From assembly GCF_000518665.1 (NCBI RefSeq), contig NZ_KI912469.1:189376-253375 (forward strand): DNA of 64,000 bases. Direction: 5' to 3'. Source of the DNA: Microvirga flocculans ATCC BAA-817 (GTDB taxonomy: Bacteria; Pseudomonadota; Alphaproteobacteria; Rhizobiales; Beijerinckiaceae). Numbering within the stretch: position 1 is the first letter of the stretch; each line of letters opens with the position of its first letter. Under the pieces are notes generated by a model that saw only the letters and a program-made list of their open reading frames with translations, was not told the DNA's origin and did not search any database. Shown here piece after piece: positions 16,106 to 25,657 of this stretch. Made by a program: the position numbers and the translations under genes.

Positions 16106-17191
16106 TCAGTAGGGGAACGGCCAGACCAGGAGCTTCTGTTTGCCGATCTGCCAGAGCCGCGCGAGGCCGTGCGGTTCGACGATCAGGAAGAAGATGATGA
16201 GCGCGCCAACGATCATGAAGCGAAGATGCTCGATGACGTCGGCGCCCACCGAGATGCCGAAGGGCTCGAAGAGAGCGGGCAGGACGATGCCGAGGACGAT
16301 CGGCAGGATGAAGATGAGCGCCGCGCCGAAGAACGAGCCGATGAGGCTGCCCAGGCCTCCGATGATCACCATGAACAGGATGAAGAAGGACTGGTTGATG
16401 TTGAACACGTCGTATTCCGCGCCGCCGTACCAGAGGAACACGAGGAGCGCGCCCGCCACGCCGCAGTAATAGGACGAAACCGCGAAGGCCAGGAGCTTGG
16501 TCTGGAGCGGGCGGATGCCCATGAGTTCCGCCGCCAGATCCATGTCGCGGATCGCGATCCACATGCGGCCGATGCGGCCATGGACCAGGTTCGAGGCGAT
16601 CAGGGTGAGCACGATCACGATGGTGAGCACCACGAGGTATCGCGTCTGCGGCGTGGCGGTGGCGCCGACGATCGGGATGCCGAAGAGGGTGCGCAGGGGC
16701 GCATCGAGCGCGCCCGAGACGTTGTAGTTCACGAGCCACGGAATGCGGATGAAGCACCATTGCAGGAAGAACTGGGCCGCAAGCGTCGCGACGGCCAGAT
16801 AGAAGCCCTTGATGCGCAAGGAGGGCAGGCCGAAGAGCGCGCCGATGGCCGCCGAGAAGAAGCCGGAGACGAAGATCCAGACGATGACGTTCACCTCCGG
16901 AAAGGCCGTCATCAGCTTGTAGCAGGCATAGGCCCCCACGCCCATGAAGGCACCGGTGCCGAGCGACAGGAGGCCCGTATAGCCGGTGAGGATGTTGAGC
17001 CCGATGGAGGCGAGCGAGAAGACCAGGAACGGGATCATCACCGCCTGGAGCAGGAAGCTGTTGCCGATGAAGGCGAGCGCATAGGCGGCCAGGACGATGA
17101 GCCCGATCCCGATCCTGTCCTCGCGCAGGGGGAAGATCGCGCTGTCCGCGACGTAGTTGGTCTTGAACTGGCCGGCCTCGCGGTAGAACAC
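16106..17191 (-). CDS. livM: HAAT-family ABC transporter permease (LivM-like)
   Basis: 361 aa. Inner membrane permease with about ten membrane segments and the LivM signatures NILTGYTGLLSLGTGAFMGVGAY and GRIGRMWIAIRDMDLAAELMGI. The start is a GTG, decided by an AAGGGGG ribosome site seven bases upstream that directly follows the livH stop. The next ATG lies inside the conserved core. Only 12 bases separate it from livH. Confidence 0.88.
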   Translation of the reverse strand: MFYREAGQFKTNYVADSAIFPLREDRIGIGLIVLAAYALAFIGNSFLLQAVMIPFLVFSLASIGLNILTGYTGLLSLGTGAFMGVGAYACYKLMTAFPEVNVIVWIFVSGFFSAAIGALFGLPSLRIKGFYLAVATLAAQFFLQWCFIRIPWLVNYNVSGALDAPLRTLFGIPIVGATATPQTRYLVVLTIVIVLTLIASNLVHGRIGRMWIAIRDMDLAAELMGIRPLQTKLLAFAVSSYYCGVAGALLVFLWYGGAEYDVFNINQSFFILFMVIIGGLGSLIGSFFGAALIFILPIVLGIVLPALFEPFGISVGADVIEHLRFMIVGALIIFFLIVEPHGLARLWQIGKQKLLVWPFPY

Positions 17192-17203
17192 TTCGATGCC
17201 CCC

Positions 17204-18160
17204 TTAAATCCGTTCGATGATCTTTTCGCCGAACAGCCCTTGCGGCCTGTAGAGCAGGAAGACGAGGGCGATCGCATAGGCGAGCCACGTCTCGATTCCG
17301 CCGCCGACGAGCGGTCCCCAGTAGAATTCGCCGACCTTCTCGCCGACGCCGATGATGAGCCCGCCGATGATCGCGCCGGGAATGGAGGTAAAGCCGCCGA
17401 GGATCAGGACGGGGAGCGCCTTCAGGGCGATGATCTGGAGCGAGAAGGACACGCCCGAGCGCGCGCCCCACATGATGCCGGCCACCAGCGCCACGATGCC
17501 GGCCGCGAACCACACGATCACCCAGATCTGGTTGAGCGAGATGCCCACCGAGAGGGCAGCCTTGTGGCTGTCCGCCACGGCGCGCAGCGCCCGGCCGATG
17601 CGGGTCTTGGAGAAGAACACCGCGAGCAGGCCGATCATGATCGAGGCGATCACGGCGGCGGCGATGTCGAGATGCTGAAGGCGGATGGAGCCGCCGAGCG
17701 CGTCGATTTCCGTCGTGCCCTGCGGCAGGAGCAGCTGGCCCGTGATCATCTCCCGCGGATTGCCGCCGAAGATCAGCTCGCCGAAGCCGATGAGGAAATA
17801 GGTCAGCCCGAAGGTGGCCATGAAGAGGATGATGTCGGGCTGGTTCACGAGGGGGCGCAGCACCACCCGCTCCACCACCAGGGCGAGCACGAGCATCGAG
17901 ACGGCGGCCAGGATCAGCGCCAGGAAGGCGGGCACGCCCTTCTCGTAGAGCCCGACCAGGATCAGGGCCGAGAACACGACCATGATCCCTTGCGCGAAAT
18001 TGAACACGCCGGAGGCCTTGAAGATGAGGACGAAGCCCAGCGCGATCAGTGCATAGAGCACGCCGGAGACGAGCCCCTCCCAGAGGGTCTGGACGAGCAG
18101 GTCCGGGGCCTCGCCCATGAAGAGGAAGGGTTCGATGAAGACCTTGTAGAGAATGTCCAT
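17204..18160 (-). CDS. livH: HAAT-family ABC transporter permease (LivH-like)
   Basis: 318 aa. Second permease subunit with eight or so membrane segments. Family motifs: GLVSGVLYALIALGFVLIFKASGVFNFAQG near residues 29-58 and the cytoplasmic coupling segment TRIGRALRAVADSHKAALSVGI. It follows livG by ten bases in the same operon. Confidence 0.9.
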   Translation of the reverse strand: MDILYKVFIEPFLFMGEAPDLLVQTLWEGLVSGVLYALIALGFVLIFKASGVFNFAQGIMVVFSALILVGLYEKGVPAFLALILAAVSMLVLALVVERVVLRPLVNQPDIILFMATFGLTYFLIGFGELIFGGNPREMITGQLLLPQGTTEIDALGGSIRLQHLDIAAAVIASIMIGLLAVFFSKTRIGRALRAVADSHKAALSVGISLNQIWVIVWFAAGIVALVAGIMWGARSGVSFSLQIIALKALPVLILGGFTSIPGAIIGGLIIGVGEKVGEFYWGPLVGGGIETWLAYAIALVFLLYRPQGLFGEKIIERI

Positions 18161-18170
18161 CGCCTTTTCC

Positions 18171-18971
18171 TCAATGCGCCACGCCGAGATAGGCGTCGAT
18201 CACGCGCTGGTTGCGCTTCACCTCGTCGGGCGTGCCGTCCGCGATCTTGCGCCCGTATTCCAGCACCACCACCCGGTCGGAGAGGTCCATCACCACGCCC
18301 ATGTCGTGCTCGATGAGGGCGATGGTAGTGCCGTATTGCTGGTTCACTTCGAGAATGAAGCGCGACATGTCCTCCTTCTCTTCCAGGTTCATACCGGCCA
18401 TGGGTTCATCGAGGAGCAGAAGCTCGGGTTCCATGGCGAGCGCCCGCCCAAGCTCCACCCGCTTCTGCAATCCGTAGGGAAGCCGCCCCACGGGCACCTT
18501 GCGGATGTGCTGGATCTCGAGGAAGTCGATGATCTCCTCAACGAAGCGGCGATGCTCCACCTCTTCCCGCATGGCCGGGCCGTGGCGGAAGAGCTGCCAG
18601 AAGAAACTCGATGTCATCCTGATCGAGCGCCCCGCCATGATGTTGTCGAGCGTGGACATGCTCTTGAACAGCGCCACGTTCTGGAACGTGCGGGCGATGC
18701 CGCCGCGCGCCGCCTCGTAGGGGCGCATCTTGGGGCGCTTCACGCCCTTGAAGGTGATGCGGCCCTCCGTGGGATAGTAGAAGCCGTTGATGCAGTTGAG
18801 CATCGAGGTCTTGCCCGCGCCGTTCGGGCCGATGATGGCGCGGATCTCGCTCTTGCGGATGTCGAAGGAGACGTCGGTCAGCGCCTTCACGCCGCCGAAG
18901 CCCAGCGACACGTTCTCGACCGCGAGCAGCACGTCGCCTTTCGAGAGAACGGGATGATCGGGCGCTCTCAT
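18171..18971 (-). CDS. livG: HAAT-family ABC transporter ATP-binding protein (LivG-like)
   Basis: 266 aa. Walker A GPNGAGKTSM near residue 45, Q-loop region RTFQNVALF, Walker B LLLLDEPMAGMNLEE, and the LivG-type C-terminus (DGTPDEVKRNQRVIDAYLG). The ABC signature reads LPYGLQKRVE rather than LSGGQ, a common LivG variant. Its ATG overlaps the upstream ligase stop by four bases (ATGA), so translation is coupled to that gene. Confidence 0.9.
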   Translation of the reverse strand: MRAPDHPVLSKGDVLLAVENVSLGFGGVKALTDVSFDIRKSEIRAIIGPNGAGKTSMLNCINGFYYPTEGRITFKGVKRPKMRPYEAARGGIARTFQNVALFKSMSTLDNIMAGRSIRMTSSFFWQLFRHGPAMREEVEHRRFVEEIIDFLEIQHIRKVPVGRLPYGLQKRVELGRALAMEPELLLLDEPMAGMNLEEKEDMSRFILEVNQQYGTTIALIEHDMGVVMDLSDRVVVLEYGRKIADGTPDEVKRNQRVIDAYLGVAH

Positions 18972-20947
18972 TCGGCGGCCTCCGGTATGAGAGTGGTCTT
19001 TTCGACGGGATGAAGCGTCATGTCCCGGATCTTCACGCGCGCCGAGATCACGCCCTTGCGTCCGTCCTCGAAGGTGACCTCGGTGGAAATGTCGGCCTCG
19101 GTCGAGCCGTCGTAGAGCGCCTGGATCAGCGGCGCGTAGCGCTCCGCGATAAAGCCGCGGCGCACCTTCTGGGTGCGGGTCAGCTCGCCGTCGTCGGCGT
19201 CGAGCTCCTTGTGCAGGATCAGGAAGCGCTTGATCTGCGCGCCGCCCATGCGCGGTTCCGAGGCAAGCGAGCGGTTCACCTCGTCCACATGCTTCTCGAT
19301 CATGTCGTAGACGCGTGGATGGCCTGCGAGCTCCTGATAGGAGGCGTAGGTCACGCCGTTGCGCTCGGCCCAGTTGCTCACCGCCACGAGGTCGATGTTG
19401 ATGAAGGCCGCGACGTGATCCCGGCCGTCCCCGAAGCAGACCGCTTCCTTGATGTTGGGATAGAACTTGAGCTTGTTCTCCACGTATTTCGGCGGGAAGA
19501 GCGCGCCGTCCCGCATCTTGCCCACATCCTTGGCGCGGTCGATGATCTTGAGGTGGCCGTTTGCGTCGAAGAAGCCCGCATCGCCCGAATGCACGAAGCC
19601 GTCGGGCGTCTTCGTCTCGGCGGTCTTCTCGTCGTCCTTGTAGTAACCGATGAACACGCCGGGCGTCCGGTAAAGTACCTCGCCATTGTCGGCGATGCGG
19701 ATCTCCACCTGCGGAGCCGGGCGGCCCACGGTGTCGGCGCGGATCTCCCCGTCCGGCTGCATGGTGATGTAGACGGAGGCTTCCGTCTGCCCGTAGAGCT
19801 GCTTCAGGTTCACGCCGATGGAGCGGTAGAAGCGGAAGATCTCGGGGCCGATGGCCTCGCCCGCCGTGTAGCCGACCTTCACGCGGGTCATGCCGAAGCG
19901 GTTGCGCAAGGGGGCATAGACGAGCACGTTGCCGATCTGCCAAAGCAGGCGGTCCCATGCGCTCACGCCCGGCTCCCGGTTCAGGATCTTCTCGCCGACC
20001 TTGTTGGCGTGCCTGATGAAGGCGTGGAACATGCGCCGCTTGAGGGCGCCCGCATCCTCGATGCGCACCATGGTCAGAGTCAGCATGCTCTCGAAGATGC
20101 GCGGCGGCGCGAATACGTATGTCGCGCCGATCTCGCGCCGGTCGTCCGCCACGGTTTCCGGGTTCTCGGGGCAGTTCACGCATAGCCCTGCGAGGAAGGC
20201 CTGCGCATAGGAGAAGATGTGATCGCCGACCCAGGCGATGGGCAGATAGGCCATGATCTCGTCGGTCTCGTCGAGCTTGTCGAACTCGCAGCCGATCCGC
20301 GCCGCCGCGATCACCGCGTCGGCGGTGAGCATCACGCCCTTCGGGCGGCCCGTGGTGCCGGAGGTGTAGAGAATGATGGCGAGATCCGAGCCTTTCCCCT
20401 CTTCGAGCGCGCGCTCGATGCTCGCGGCTTCCTGCGGATCGGCGAGGCGCGCGCGGCCCTCCTCGACGACGGATTCGATGGAATGCAGGCGGCTGTGGTC
20501 GTAGTCCCTCAGGCCCTTCTGCTCGTCGTAGAGAATATGTTCGAGCTGCGGCAGCTGGTCGGCGACCGCGAGCAGCTTGTCGACCTGCTCCTGGTCCTGC
20601 ACGGCCGCATGGGTCACTTCGGCATGGGCCAGCACATAGGCCATCTCCTCGGCGACGGAATCCGCATAGACCGGGATCGGGACCGCGCCGAGCCACTGGG
20701 CCGCGGCGATGCTCCAGTAGAGATAGGGGCGGTTATAGCCGATGATGGCGATCTTGCCGCCACGCTTCAGGCCGAGCGCTTTCAGGCCGCTGGCATAGGA
20801 GCGCACGATCTCGTGCACCTCGCCCCAGGTCCAGGATTGCCAGATGCCGAGATCCTTGTGCCGGAACGCGGTGCGCTTCGTCCGGATCCGCGCATTCCGC
20901 ACAAGCAGTTTCGGGAATGTGTCCGCGCGCGCATCTGCTGCCGTCAT
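18968..20947 (-). CDS. Long-chain acyl-CoA synthetase-like AMP-binding protein
   Basis: 659 aa. Adenylate-forming ligase: P-loop YTSGTTGRPKG near residue 200 and the acyl-CoA synthetase motif around GDAGFFDANGHLKIIDRAKD. The size and PPKYVENKL segment fit the FadD15/long-chain type. The start with MTAADARAD is preferred because a GGGAGG ribosome site lies upstream of it; a start eight codons earlier would bury that site. It heads the minus-strand transporter operon, with translation coupled to livG. Confidence 0.88.
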   Translation of the reverse strand: MTAADARADTFPKLLVRNARIRTKRTAFRHKDLGIWQSWTWGEVHEIVRSYASGLKALGLKRGGKIAIIGYNRPYLYWSIAAAQWLGAVPIPVYADSVAEEMAYVLAHAEVTHAAVQDQEQVDKLLAVADQLPQLEHILYDEQKGLRDYDHSRLHSIESVVEEGRARLADPQEAASIERALEEGKGSDLAIILYTSGTTGRPKGVMLTADAVIAAARIGCEFDKLDETDEIMAYLPIAWVGDHIFSYAQAFLAGLCVNCPENPETVADDRREIGATYVFAPPRIFESMLTLTMVRIEDAGALKRRMFHAFIRHANKVGEKILNREPGVSAWDRLLWQIGNVLVYAPLRNRFGMTRVKVGYTAGEAIGPEIFRFYRSIGVNLKQLYGQTEASVYITMQPDGEIRADTVGRPAPQVEIRIADNGEVLYRTPGVFIGYYKDDEKTAETKTPDGFVHSGDAGFFDANGHLKIIDRAKDVGKMRDGALFPPKYVENKLKFYPNIKEAVCFGDGRDHVAAFINIDLVAVSNWAERNGVTYASYQELAGHPRVYDMIEKHVDEVNRSLASEPRMGGAQIKRFLILHKELDADDGELTRTQKVRRGFIAERYAPLIQALYDGSTEADISTEVTFEDGRKGVISARVKIRDMTLHPVEKTTLIPEAAE

Positions 20948-21200
20948 CGAAGACGTCAACCTCCCTGGCACCCGCGCGTCTGACGGCGCGGTCTGGCTTC
21001 GTTCCCTCTCGCGCGCGGCTTTTCGACCGTCTGCGCGCTTCGCCGGTCTGGTCCGGCGCTACCCTTTGCGGGCTTGATTGAGAGGCATTCTGGGGCGTCC
21101 CATCGACGACGGCAAGGGACCGGCACCCGATACCATGGGCTAAGCTACGATAGGCTAATGGGCGACGGCTGCCCTGCGGCGGCGCGCGATGCGCGCGGCC

Positions 21201-22523
21201 TCACCTGCGCGCGATGGCGTGAAAGAAGCTGCCCGTCACAAGGCCGCGGCGATGGCCGGCCACGCCGAGGTCGTTGCCCTCCGCGTCCGCGATCGCGGCG
21301 AAGGCGCAATCCCGGCCCGCGTCGCTTCGCGTGACCGAGGCGTAGTGGAACTCATGGCCGACGAGGCGTTCGCCTGCCTTGCCCATGGCCCCGTCGTGCA
21401 GCAGATGCGCGACCCTGTAGCCGAGATGCATCTTCCGCTTCGCATAGCTCGTCTCGACCGGCAGCAGGCCGGCCATGGCGTGCACGCGGCCGTCGCCGTC
21501 TTCCAGCGACTGGCCCAGCACCATGTAGCCGCCGCATTCCCCGTGAACCGGGCGGCTTTCGGCGAAGAGGCGCAGCCCTTCCAGGAAGCGCCGCGCCTCG
21601 GCGATCCGCCCGGCATGGAGTTCCGGATAGCCGCCCGGCAGCCAGCACACGTCGCAATCCGCAGGCGGCGGCTCGTCGGCGAGGGGCGAGAACGGCACGG
21701 TCTCAGCGCCCGCCCTGCGCCAGCCCTCCAGCACATGCGGATAGACGAAGGAGAATGCCCGGTCGGAGGCGAGCGCGATGCGCTGGCCCGGCGGAGGCAG
21801 GGGCAGCGCGCTTGCGGCCCGGTCGAGCTGCGTCGGGCAGGCGAGCGCCACGAGGCCGTCGAGGTCGATTGCGGCTTCCACCGCATCGGCCAGCCGCTCC
21901 AGCCGCGCATCGAGTTCCTCGGTCTCGCCGGCCTGGACGAGGCCGAGATGGCGTTCGGGCAGAGTCAGCTCCGCGTTGCGCGTGAGAGCGCCGAGCACGG
22001 GCAGGCCGATCCGCGCCATGCCGTCCTCCACCAGCCTGCGGTGACGCTCGCTCGCGACCTTGTTCAGCACCACGCCCGCCACCGCGATCCGGGGGTCGAA
22101 GCGGGCGCAGCCGAGCGCGACGGCGGCGGCCGATTGCGCGTGGCCCGACACGTCGAGCACGAGGATCACCGGCCAGCCGAAGAGGGCGGCGATGTCAGCG
22201 CTCGCTCCCGTGCGGCCGGTTTCCTGGCGGATGCCGTCGAAGAGGCCCATCGAGCCTTCCGCGAGGATCAGATCCGCATCCCGCGCCGCTTCGGAGACGA
22301 TGGCCCCGAGCATGGGCTTCTCCATGGCGAAGCTGTCGAGGTTGAAGCTCGGAGCGCCGGTGGCGGCGGCGTGGAAGGCCGGATCGATGTAGTCCGGCCC
22401 GCATTTCACGCCGCGCACGCGCACGCCCCTGCGGGCGAGGGCCCGCTGCAGGCCGAGCACGATGGTCGTCTTGCCCGAGCCGGATCGGGGCGCGGCGATG
22501 AGCAGGCCGGGCTTTGCGCTCAC
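21201..22523 (-). CDS. cobB: Cobyrinic acid a,c-diamide synthase
   Basis: 440 aa. ATP- and glutamine-dependent amidation of hydrogenobyrinic acid side chains a and c. The N-terminal P-loop APRSGSGKTT is at ~10-19; the C-terminal glutamine amidotransferase domain has its nucleophile Cys in GECGGYMVLG. The GTG start overlaps the cobA stop by four bases (GTGA). It is the last gene of a two-gene minus-strand unit; the ~250 bases downstream (20948-21200) contain no gene. Confidence 0.93.
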   Translation of the reverse strand: MSAKPGLLIAAPRSGSGKTTIVLGLQRALARRGVRVRGVKCGPDYIDPAFHAAATGAPSFNLDSFAMEKPMLGAIVSEAARDADLILAEGSMGLFDGIRQETGRTGASADIAALFGWPVILVLDVSGHAQSAAAVALGCARFDPRIAVAGVVLNKVASERHRRLVEDGMARIGLPVLGALTRNAELTLPERHLGLVQAGETEELDARLERLADAVEAAIDLDGLVALACPTQLDRAASALPLPPPGQRIALASDRAFSFVYPHVLEGWRRAGAETVPFSPLADEPPPADCDVCWLPGGYPELHAGRIAEARRFLEGLRLFAESRPVHGECGGYMVLGQSLEDGDGRVHAMAGLLPVETSYAKRKMHLGYRVAHLLHDGAMGKAGERLVGHEFHYASVTRSDAGRDCAFAAIADAEGNDLGVAGHRRGLVTGSFFHAIARR

Positions 22524-23314
22524 TGGGCGGCCTCGCTCGCGAATTCCAGCAGGTGGTTCGCGATGGCCGAGCGGAACGCGGCGATCGCGCCGATGGCGAC
22601 GATGGCGGGGGAGCGGATGAGGCCGTCCTCGGCGAGCTTGGGCAGGGAGGCGAGGGTTCCCTCCACCACATTTTCCTTGGCGGTCGTGGCGCCGTGAACC
22701 GCGAGCGCGGGCGTGTCGCCCGACAGCCCCCCCTCCATGAGCCCCTGCACGATGGAGGGCAGGCTCGAGACCGCCATGTAGAGCACGATGGGCGCTCCGG
22801 TGCGGGCGAGCGAGGCCCATTCGAGCTGCGCATCGGGCGCCGGATGGCCGGTGGCCAGGATGACCGCGTGGTTCGTCTTGCGCACGGTCGCGGGCACGCC
22901 GTGAATGGCGAGCGAGGCCAGCCCGCTCGACACGCCGGGAATGATGCGGAAGGGAATGTCCGCCTCCGACAGGGCCAGCGCCTCCTCGCCCCCGCGCCCG
23001 AAGATGAATGGGTCGCCGCCCTTGAGGCGCAGCACCCGCTTGCCCTGGCGGGCGAGCTGGATCAGCCGCTCGCAGATGTCCCGCTGGGCCGCCGACGGAC
23101 GGCCGCCGCGCTTGCCGGCGAATTCCAGCTCCGCGCTCTCGCGGGCGAAGGACAGCACGGCGGGGTCCACCAGCGCGTCGTAGACGATGACGTCCGCCGC
23201 CGCGAGGGCATTGAGCGCATGGATCGTGAGCAGGCCGGGATCGCCCGGACCCGCGCCGACGAGCCACACCGTGCCGGGCGCGAAGGGCGGCGAAAGGCGG
23301 GAGAGGGCGGTCAT
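22520..23314 (-). CDS. cobA: Uroporphyrinogen-III C-methyltransferase
   Basis: 264 aa. SAM-dependent methylation of uroporphyrinogen III at C-2 and C-7 to precorrin-2, the entry to corrin synthesis. Signatures: VWLVGAGPGDPGLLT near residues 16-30, GGDPFIFGRGGEE, and PGVSSGLA. A GGAGG ribosome site precedes the ATG. It is a stand-alone CobA, not the CysG fusion. Divergent from cbiD, with only ~70 bases shared upstream. Confidence 0.94.
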   Translation of the reverse strand: MTALSRLSPPFAPGTVWLVGAGPGDPGLLTIHALNALAAADVIVYDALVDPAVLSFARESAELEFAGKRGGRPSAAQRDICERLIQLARQGKRVLRLKGGDPFIFGRGGEEALALSEADIPFRIIPGVSSGLASLAIHGVPATVRKTNHAVILATGHPAPDAQLEWASLARTGAPIVLYMAVSSLPSIVQGLMEGGLSGDTPALAVHGATTAKENVVEGTLASLPKLAEDGLIRSPAIVAIGAIAAFRSAIANHLLEFASEAAQ

Positions 23315-23385
23315 GCGGGCCTCCGGGCATGACCTGCCGGATCGAGATGGCTATGGGAATTCATGGGGACGTTGTAAGAGGGCCT

Positions 23386-24489
23386 ATGGACGAGAGCAAA
23401 CCCGCCGGAACGTTGCGCCGTGGCTGGACCACGGGCGCCTGCGCCACGGCGGCGGCCAAGGCGGCGTATTGGGGCTGGCAGACCGGGGATTTCCCCGATC
23501 CCGTCGAGATCGTGCTGCCGGGCGGGGCGCGGCCCGCCTTCGCCCTCGCTCTTGCGGAAACCGTCGAGGGCGGCGCGCAGGTCGGAATCGTCAAGGATGC
23601 GGGCGACGATCCGGACGTGACCCATGGCGCGCTGGTGATCGCGCGGGTCCGCGCCGGGCAACCCGGCTCGGGCGTCACCTTCCGGGCGGGCGAGGGCGTA
23701 GGCGTCGTCACCCGCGCCGGGCTGCCCCTGCCGCCGGGCGAGCCCGCCATCAATCCGGCGCCGCGCCAGATGATCCGCGACAACCTGGAGGCGGCGGCGC
23801 GCAGCCTCGGCGGGCCCACGGACATCGAGGTCGAAATCTCCATTCCCGGCGGCGAGAGCCTCGCGCAGAAGACCCTCAACCCGCGTCTCGGCATCCTGGG
23901 CGGCCTGTCGATCCTCGGCACCACGGGCGTGGTGGTTCCCTATTCCTGCGCGGCCTGGATCCACAGCATCTATCGCGGCATCGACGTGGCCCGCGCCGGG
24001 GGGCTCGACCATGTGGCGGGAGCCACGGGCTCCACCTCCGAGAAGGCCGTGCAGGCCCTGCACGATCTGCCGGAGCAGGCCCTCATCGACATGGGCGACT
24101 TCGCCGGAGGCATGCTGAAATACCTGCGCCGCAACCCGGTGCCCAAGGTCACCGTCGCAGGCGGCTTCGCCAAGATGACCAAGCTCGGACAGGGCCTGCT
24201 CGATCTTCATTCGCGCTCCGGCGCGGTCGATCCCGACTGGCTCGCCGAGCGCCTGGCCGAAGCCGGGGCCGGGCCCTCCGCCGTCGAGGAGGCGAGACGC
24301 GCCAACACGGCGCTCGAAGTGCTGGAAGCTGCCAGGAGCCTCGGCCTGCCGCTCGGCGACGTGGTGGCGCAGCACGCGTGGCGCACGGCCGCCAAGGCCC
24401 TGCGCGGAACGGCCATCGCGCTCGAGATCGCGGTGTTCGACCGCAACGGCGCGCTCGTCGGCCGCGTGCCGTTCCATCCCGTGTCCTGA
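23386..24489 (+). CDS. cbiD: Cobalt-precorrin-5B C1-methyltransferase family protein
   Basis: 367 aa. CbiD family: RRGWTTGACATAAAKAA at residues ~11-27, PGGESLAQKTLNPRLGILGGLSILGTTG, and GDFAGGMLKYLRR. In the anaerobic route it methylates C-1. Here it sits among aerobic-route genes (cobG, cobN) and no cobF is present, so it probably supplies the C-1 methyl/deacylation step. The start is set by an AAGAGGG ribosome site; ATGs further upstream lack one. It converges on cobM with an 11-base gap. Confidence 0.93.
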   Translation: MDESKPAGTLRRGWTTGACATAAAKAAYWGWQTGDFPDPVEIVLPGGARPAFALALAETVEGGAQVGIVKDAGDDPDVTHGALVIARVRAGQPGSGVTFRAGEGVGVVTRAGLPLPPGEPAINPAPRQMIRDNLEAAARSLGGPTDIEVEISIPGGESLAQKTLNPRLGILGGLSILGTTGVVVPYSCAAWIHSIYRGIDVARAGGLDHVAGATGSTSEKAVQALHDLPEQALIDMGDFAGGMLKYLRRNPVPKVTVAGGFAKMTKLGQGLLDLHSRSGAVDPDWLAERLAEAGAGPSAVEEARRANTALEVLEAARSLGLPLGDVVAQHAWRTAAKALRGTAIALEIAVFDRNGALVGRVPFHPVS

Positions 24490-24500
24490 CGCCGCCCGTC

Positions 24501-25274
24501 TCACCGGCCGTTCCCGCTGGCGCTGGGGCGGAAGCGCCGGTCGTATCCGGTCGAGTAAAGGGCGCTGTCGCGGAAATCCTTCGCCTCCAGCGTCCGTCCC
24601 ACCAGGATCAGCGCCGTGCGCTCCAGCTTCTCGGCGCGGACCATGGCAGCGATGGTGCCGAGCGTTCCCTTGATCACCCGCTCGTCCGGCCAGGACGCGC
24701 GCCAGATGACGGCGGCGGGACAATCGGCGCCGTAGGAGGGCAGCAGATCCTCGACCACCTGCTCGATCACATGGATCGACAGGTGAATGGCGAGCGTCGC
24801 CTTCGTCTGGGCGAAGGCGGAGAGCCGCTCCGTCTCCGGCATGGGCGAGGCCCGGCCCGAGGTGCGGGTGAGGACCACCGACTGCCCGACCTCCGGCACG
24901 GTCAGCTCGCGCCCGATGGCGGCCGCGGCGGCGGCGAAGGCGGGAACACCCGGCGTGATCGTGTAGGGGATGCCCAAGCCATCGAGCCGCCGCAGCTGCT
25001 CGCCCATCGCGCTCCAGATGGAGAGGTCGCCGGAATGGAGCCGCGCCACGTCCTCGCCGCTCTCGTGCGCCCGCACATATTCGGCGGTGATGGCGTCGAG
25101 ATCGAGGGGGGCGGTGTCCACGAGGCGCGCGCCGGGCGGGCACCAGGACAGGATTTCAGGCGGCACGATGGAGCCCGCATAGAGGCAGACCGGGCAGCGC
25201 TCGACGAGGGAGCGTCCGCGCACGGTGATGAGATCGGCGGCGCCGGGGCCGGCGCCGATGAAATGAACGGTCAT
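24501..25274 (-). CDS. cobM: Precorrin-4 C11-methyltransferase
   Basis: 257 aa. Tetrapyrrole methylase using SAM to methylate precorrin-4 at C-11, giving precorrin-5. Motifs: [17 protein letters not shown] at the N-terminus, [10 protein letters not shown] near residue 80, [12 protein letters not shown]. Its ATG overlaps the cobE stop (ATGA), so it is the last gene of the cobL-cobE-cobM unit. Confidence 0.94.
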   Translation of the reverse strand: MTVHFIGAGPGAADLITVRGRSLVERCPVCLYAGSIVPPEILSWCPPGARLVDTAPLDLDAITAEYVRAHESGEDVARLHSGDLSIWSAMGEQLRRLDGLGIPYTITPGVPAFAAAAAAIGRELTVPEVGQSVVLTRTSGRASPMPETERLSAFAQTKATLAIHLSIHVIEQVVEDLLPSYGADCPAAVIWRASWPDERVIKGTLGTIAAMVRAEKLERTALILVGRTLEAKDFRDSALYSTGYDRRFRPSASGNGR

Positions 25275-25657
25275 GAGCCGGTCTCCGGGCGCGCGAGGGC
25301 GCAGGTGGCAGAGGGCGAGGCGATGCGCTCCAGAATGAGCGCGGCGCGAGGCCCGGCGGCGGCGAGGGCCGCCGCTTCCGCGACGGATCCGACGCCATGC
25401 GCGGCGAGGGACCGGGCCGATTGCGTGCGCACGCGTGGGGCTGCTTCCAACAGCGCGGGCTCTGCGACGGGCGTGGCCGCGGCGTCGAGCAGGTGGGCTG
25501 CCTGCGCGAAGGCGGGGAGGGCGGCAAGCGCTTCGACGGTCGCGAGCCTGTCCAGCGCCGTGCGCGCGAGCGAGGCGCGCGTCAGCGCCTGCTCGACGAG
25601 CGCCACGATCTCGCCGGCGGTTGCGCTCTTCCTGAATCCGATGCCCGCCACGATCAT
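25271..25657 (-). CDS. cobE: CobE/CbiG C-terminal-like cobalamin biosynthesis protein
   Basis: 128 aa. Matches the CobE / CbiG C-terminal domain: [21 protein letters not shown] at the start. The family is required in the corrin pathway and may help remove the C-20 fragment; its exact role is uncertain. Four-base ATGA overlaps at both ends, with cobL upstream and cobM downstream, show tight coupling. Confidence 0.85.
   Translation of the reverse strand: MIVAGIGFRKSATAGEIVALVEQALTRASLARTALDRLATVEALAALPAFAQAAHLLDAAATPVAEPALLEAAPRVRTQSARSLAAHGVGSVAEAAALAAAGPRAALILERIASPSATCALARPETGS

Noticed and set aside
23311..23364. 17-codon His-containing frame overlapping the cobA start (ATGA)
   Set aside because: It has no ribosome site of its own while cobA has a good GGAGG, so a regulatory leader peptide is not supported.
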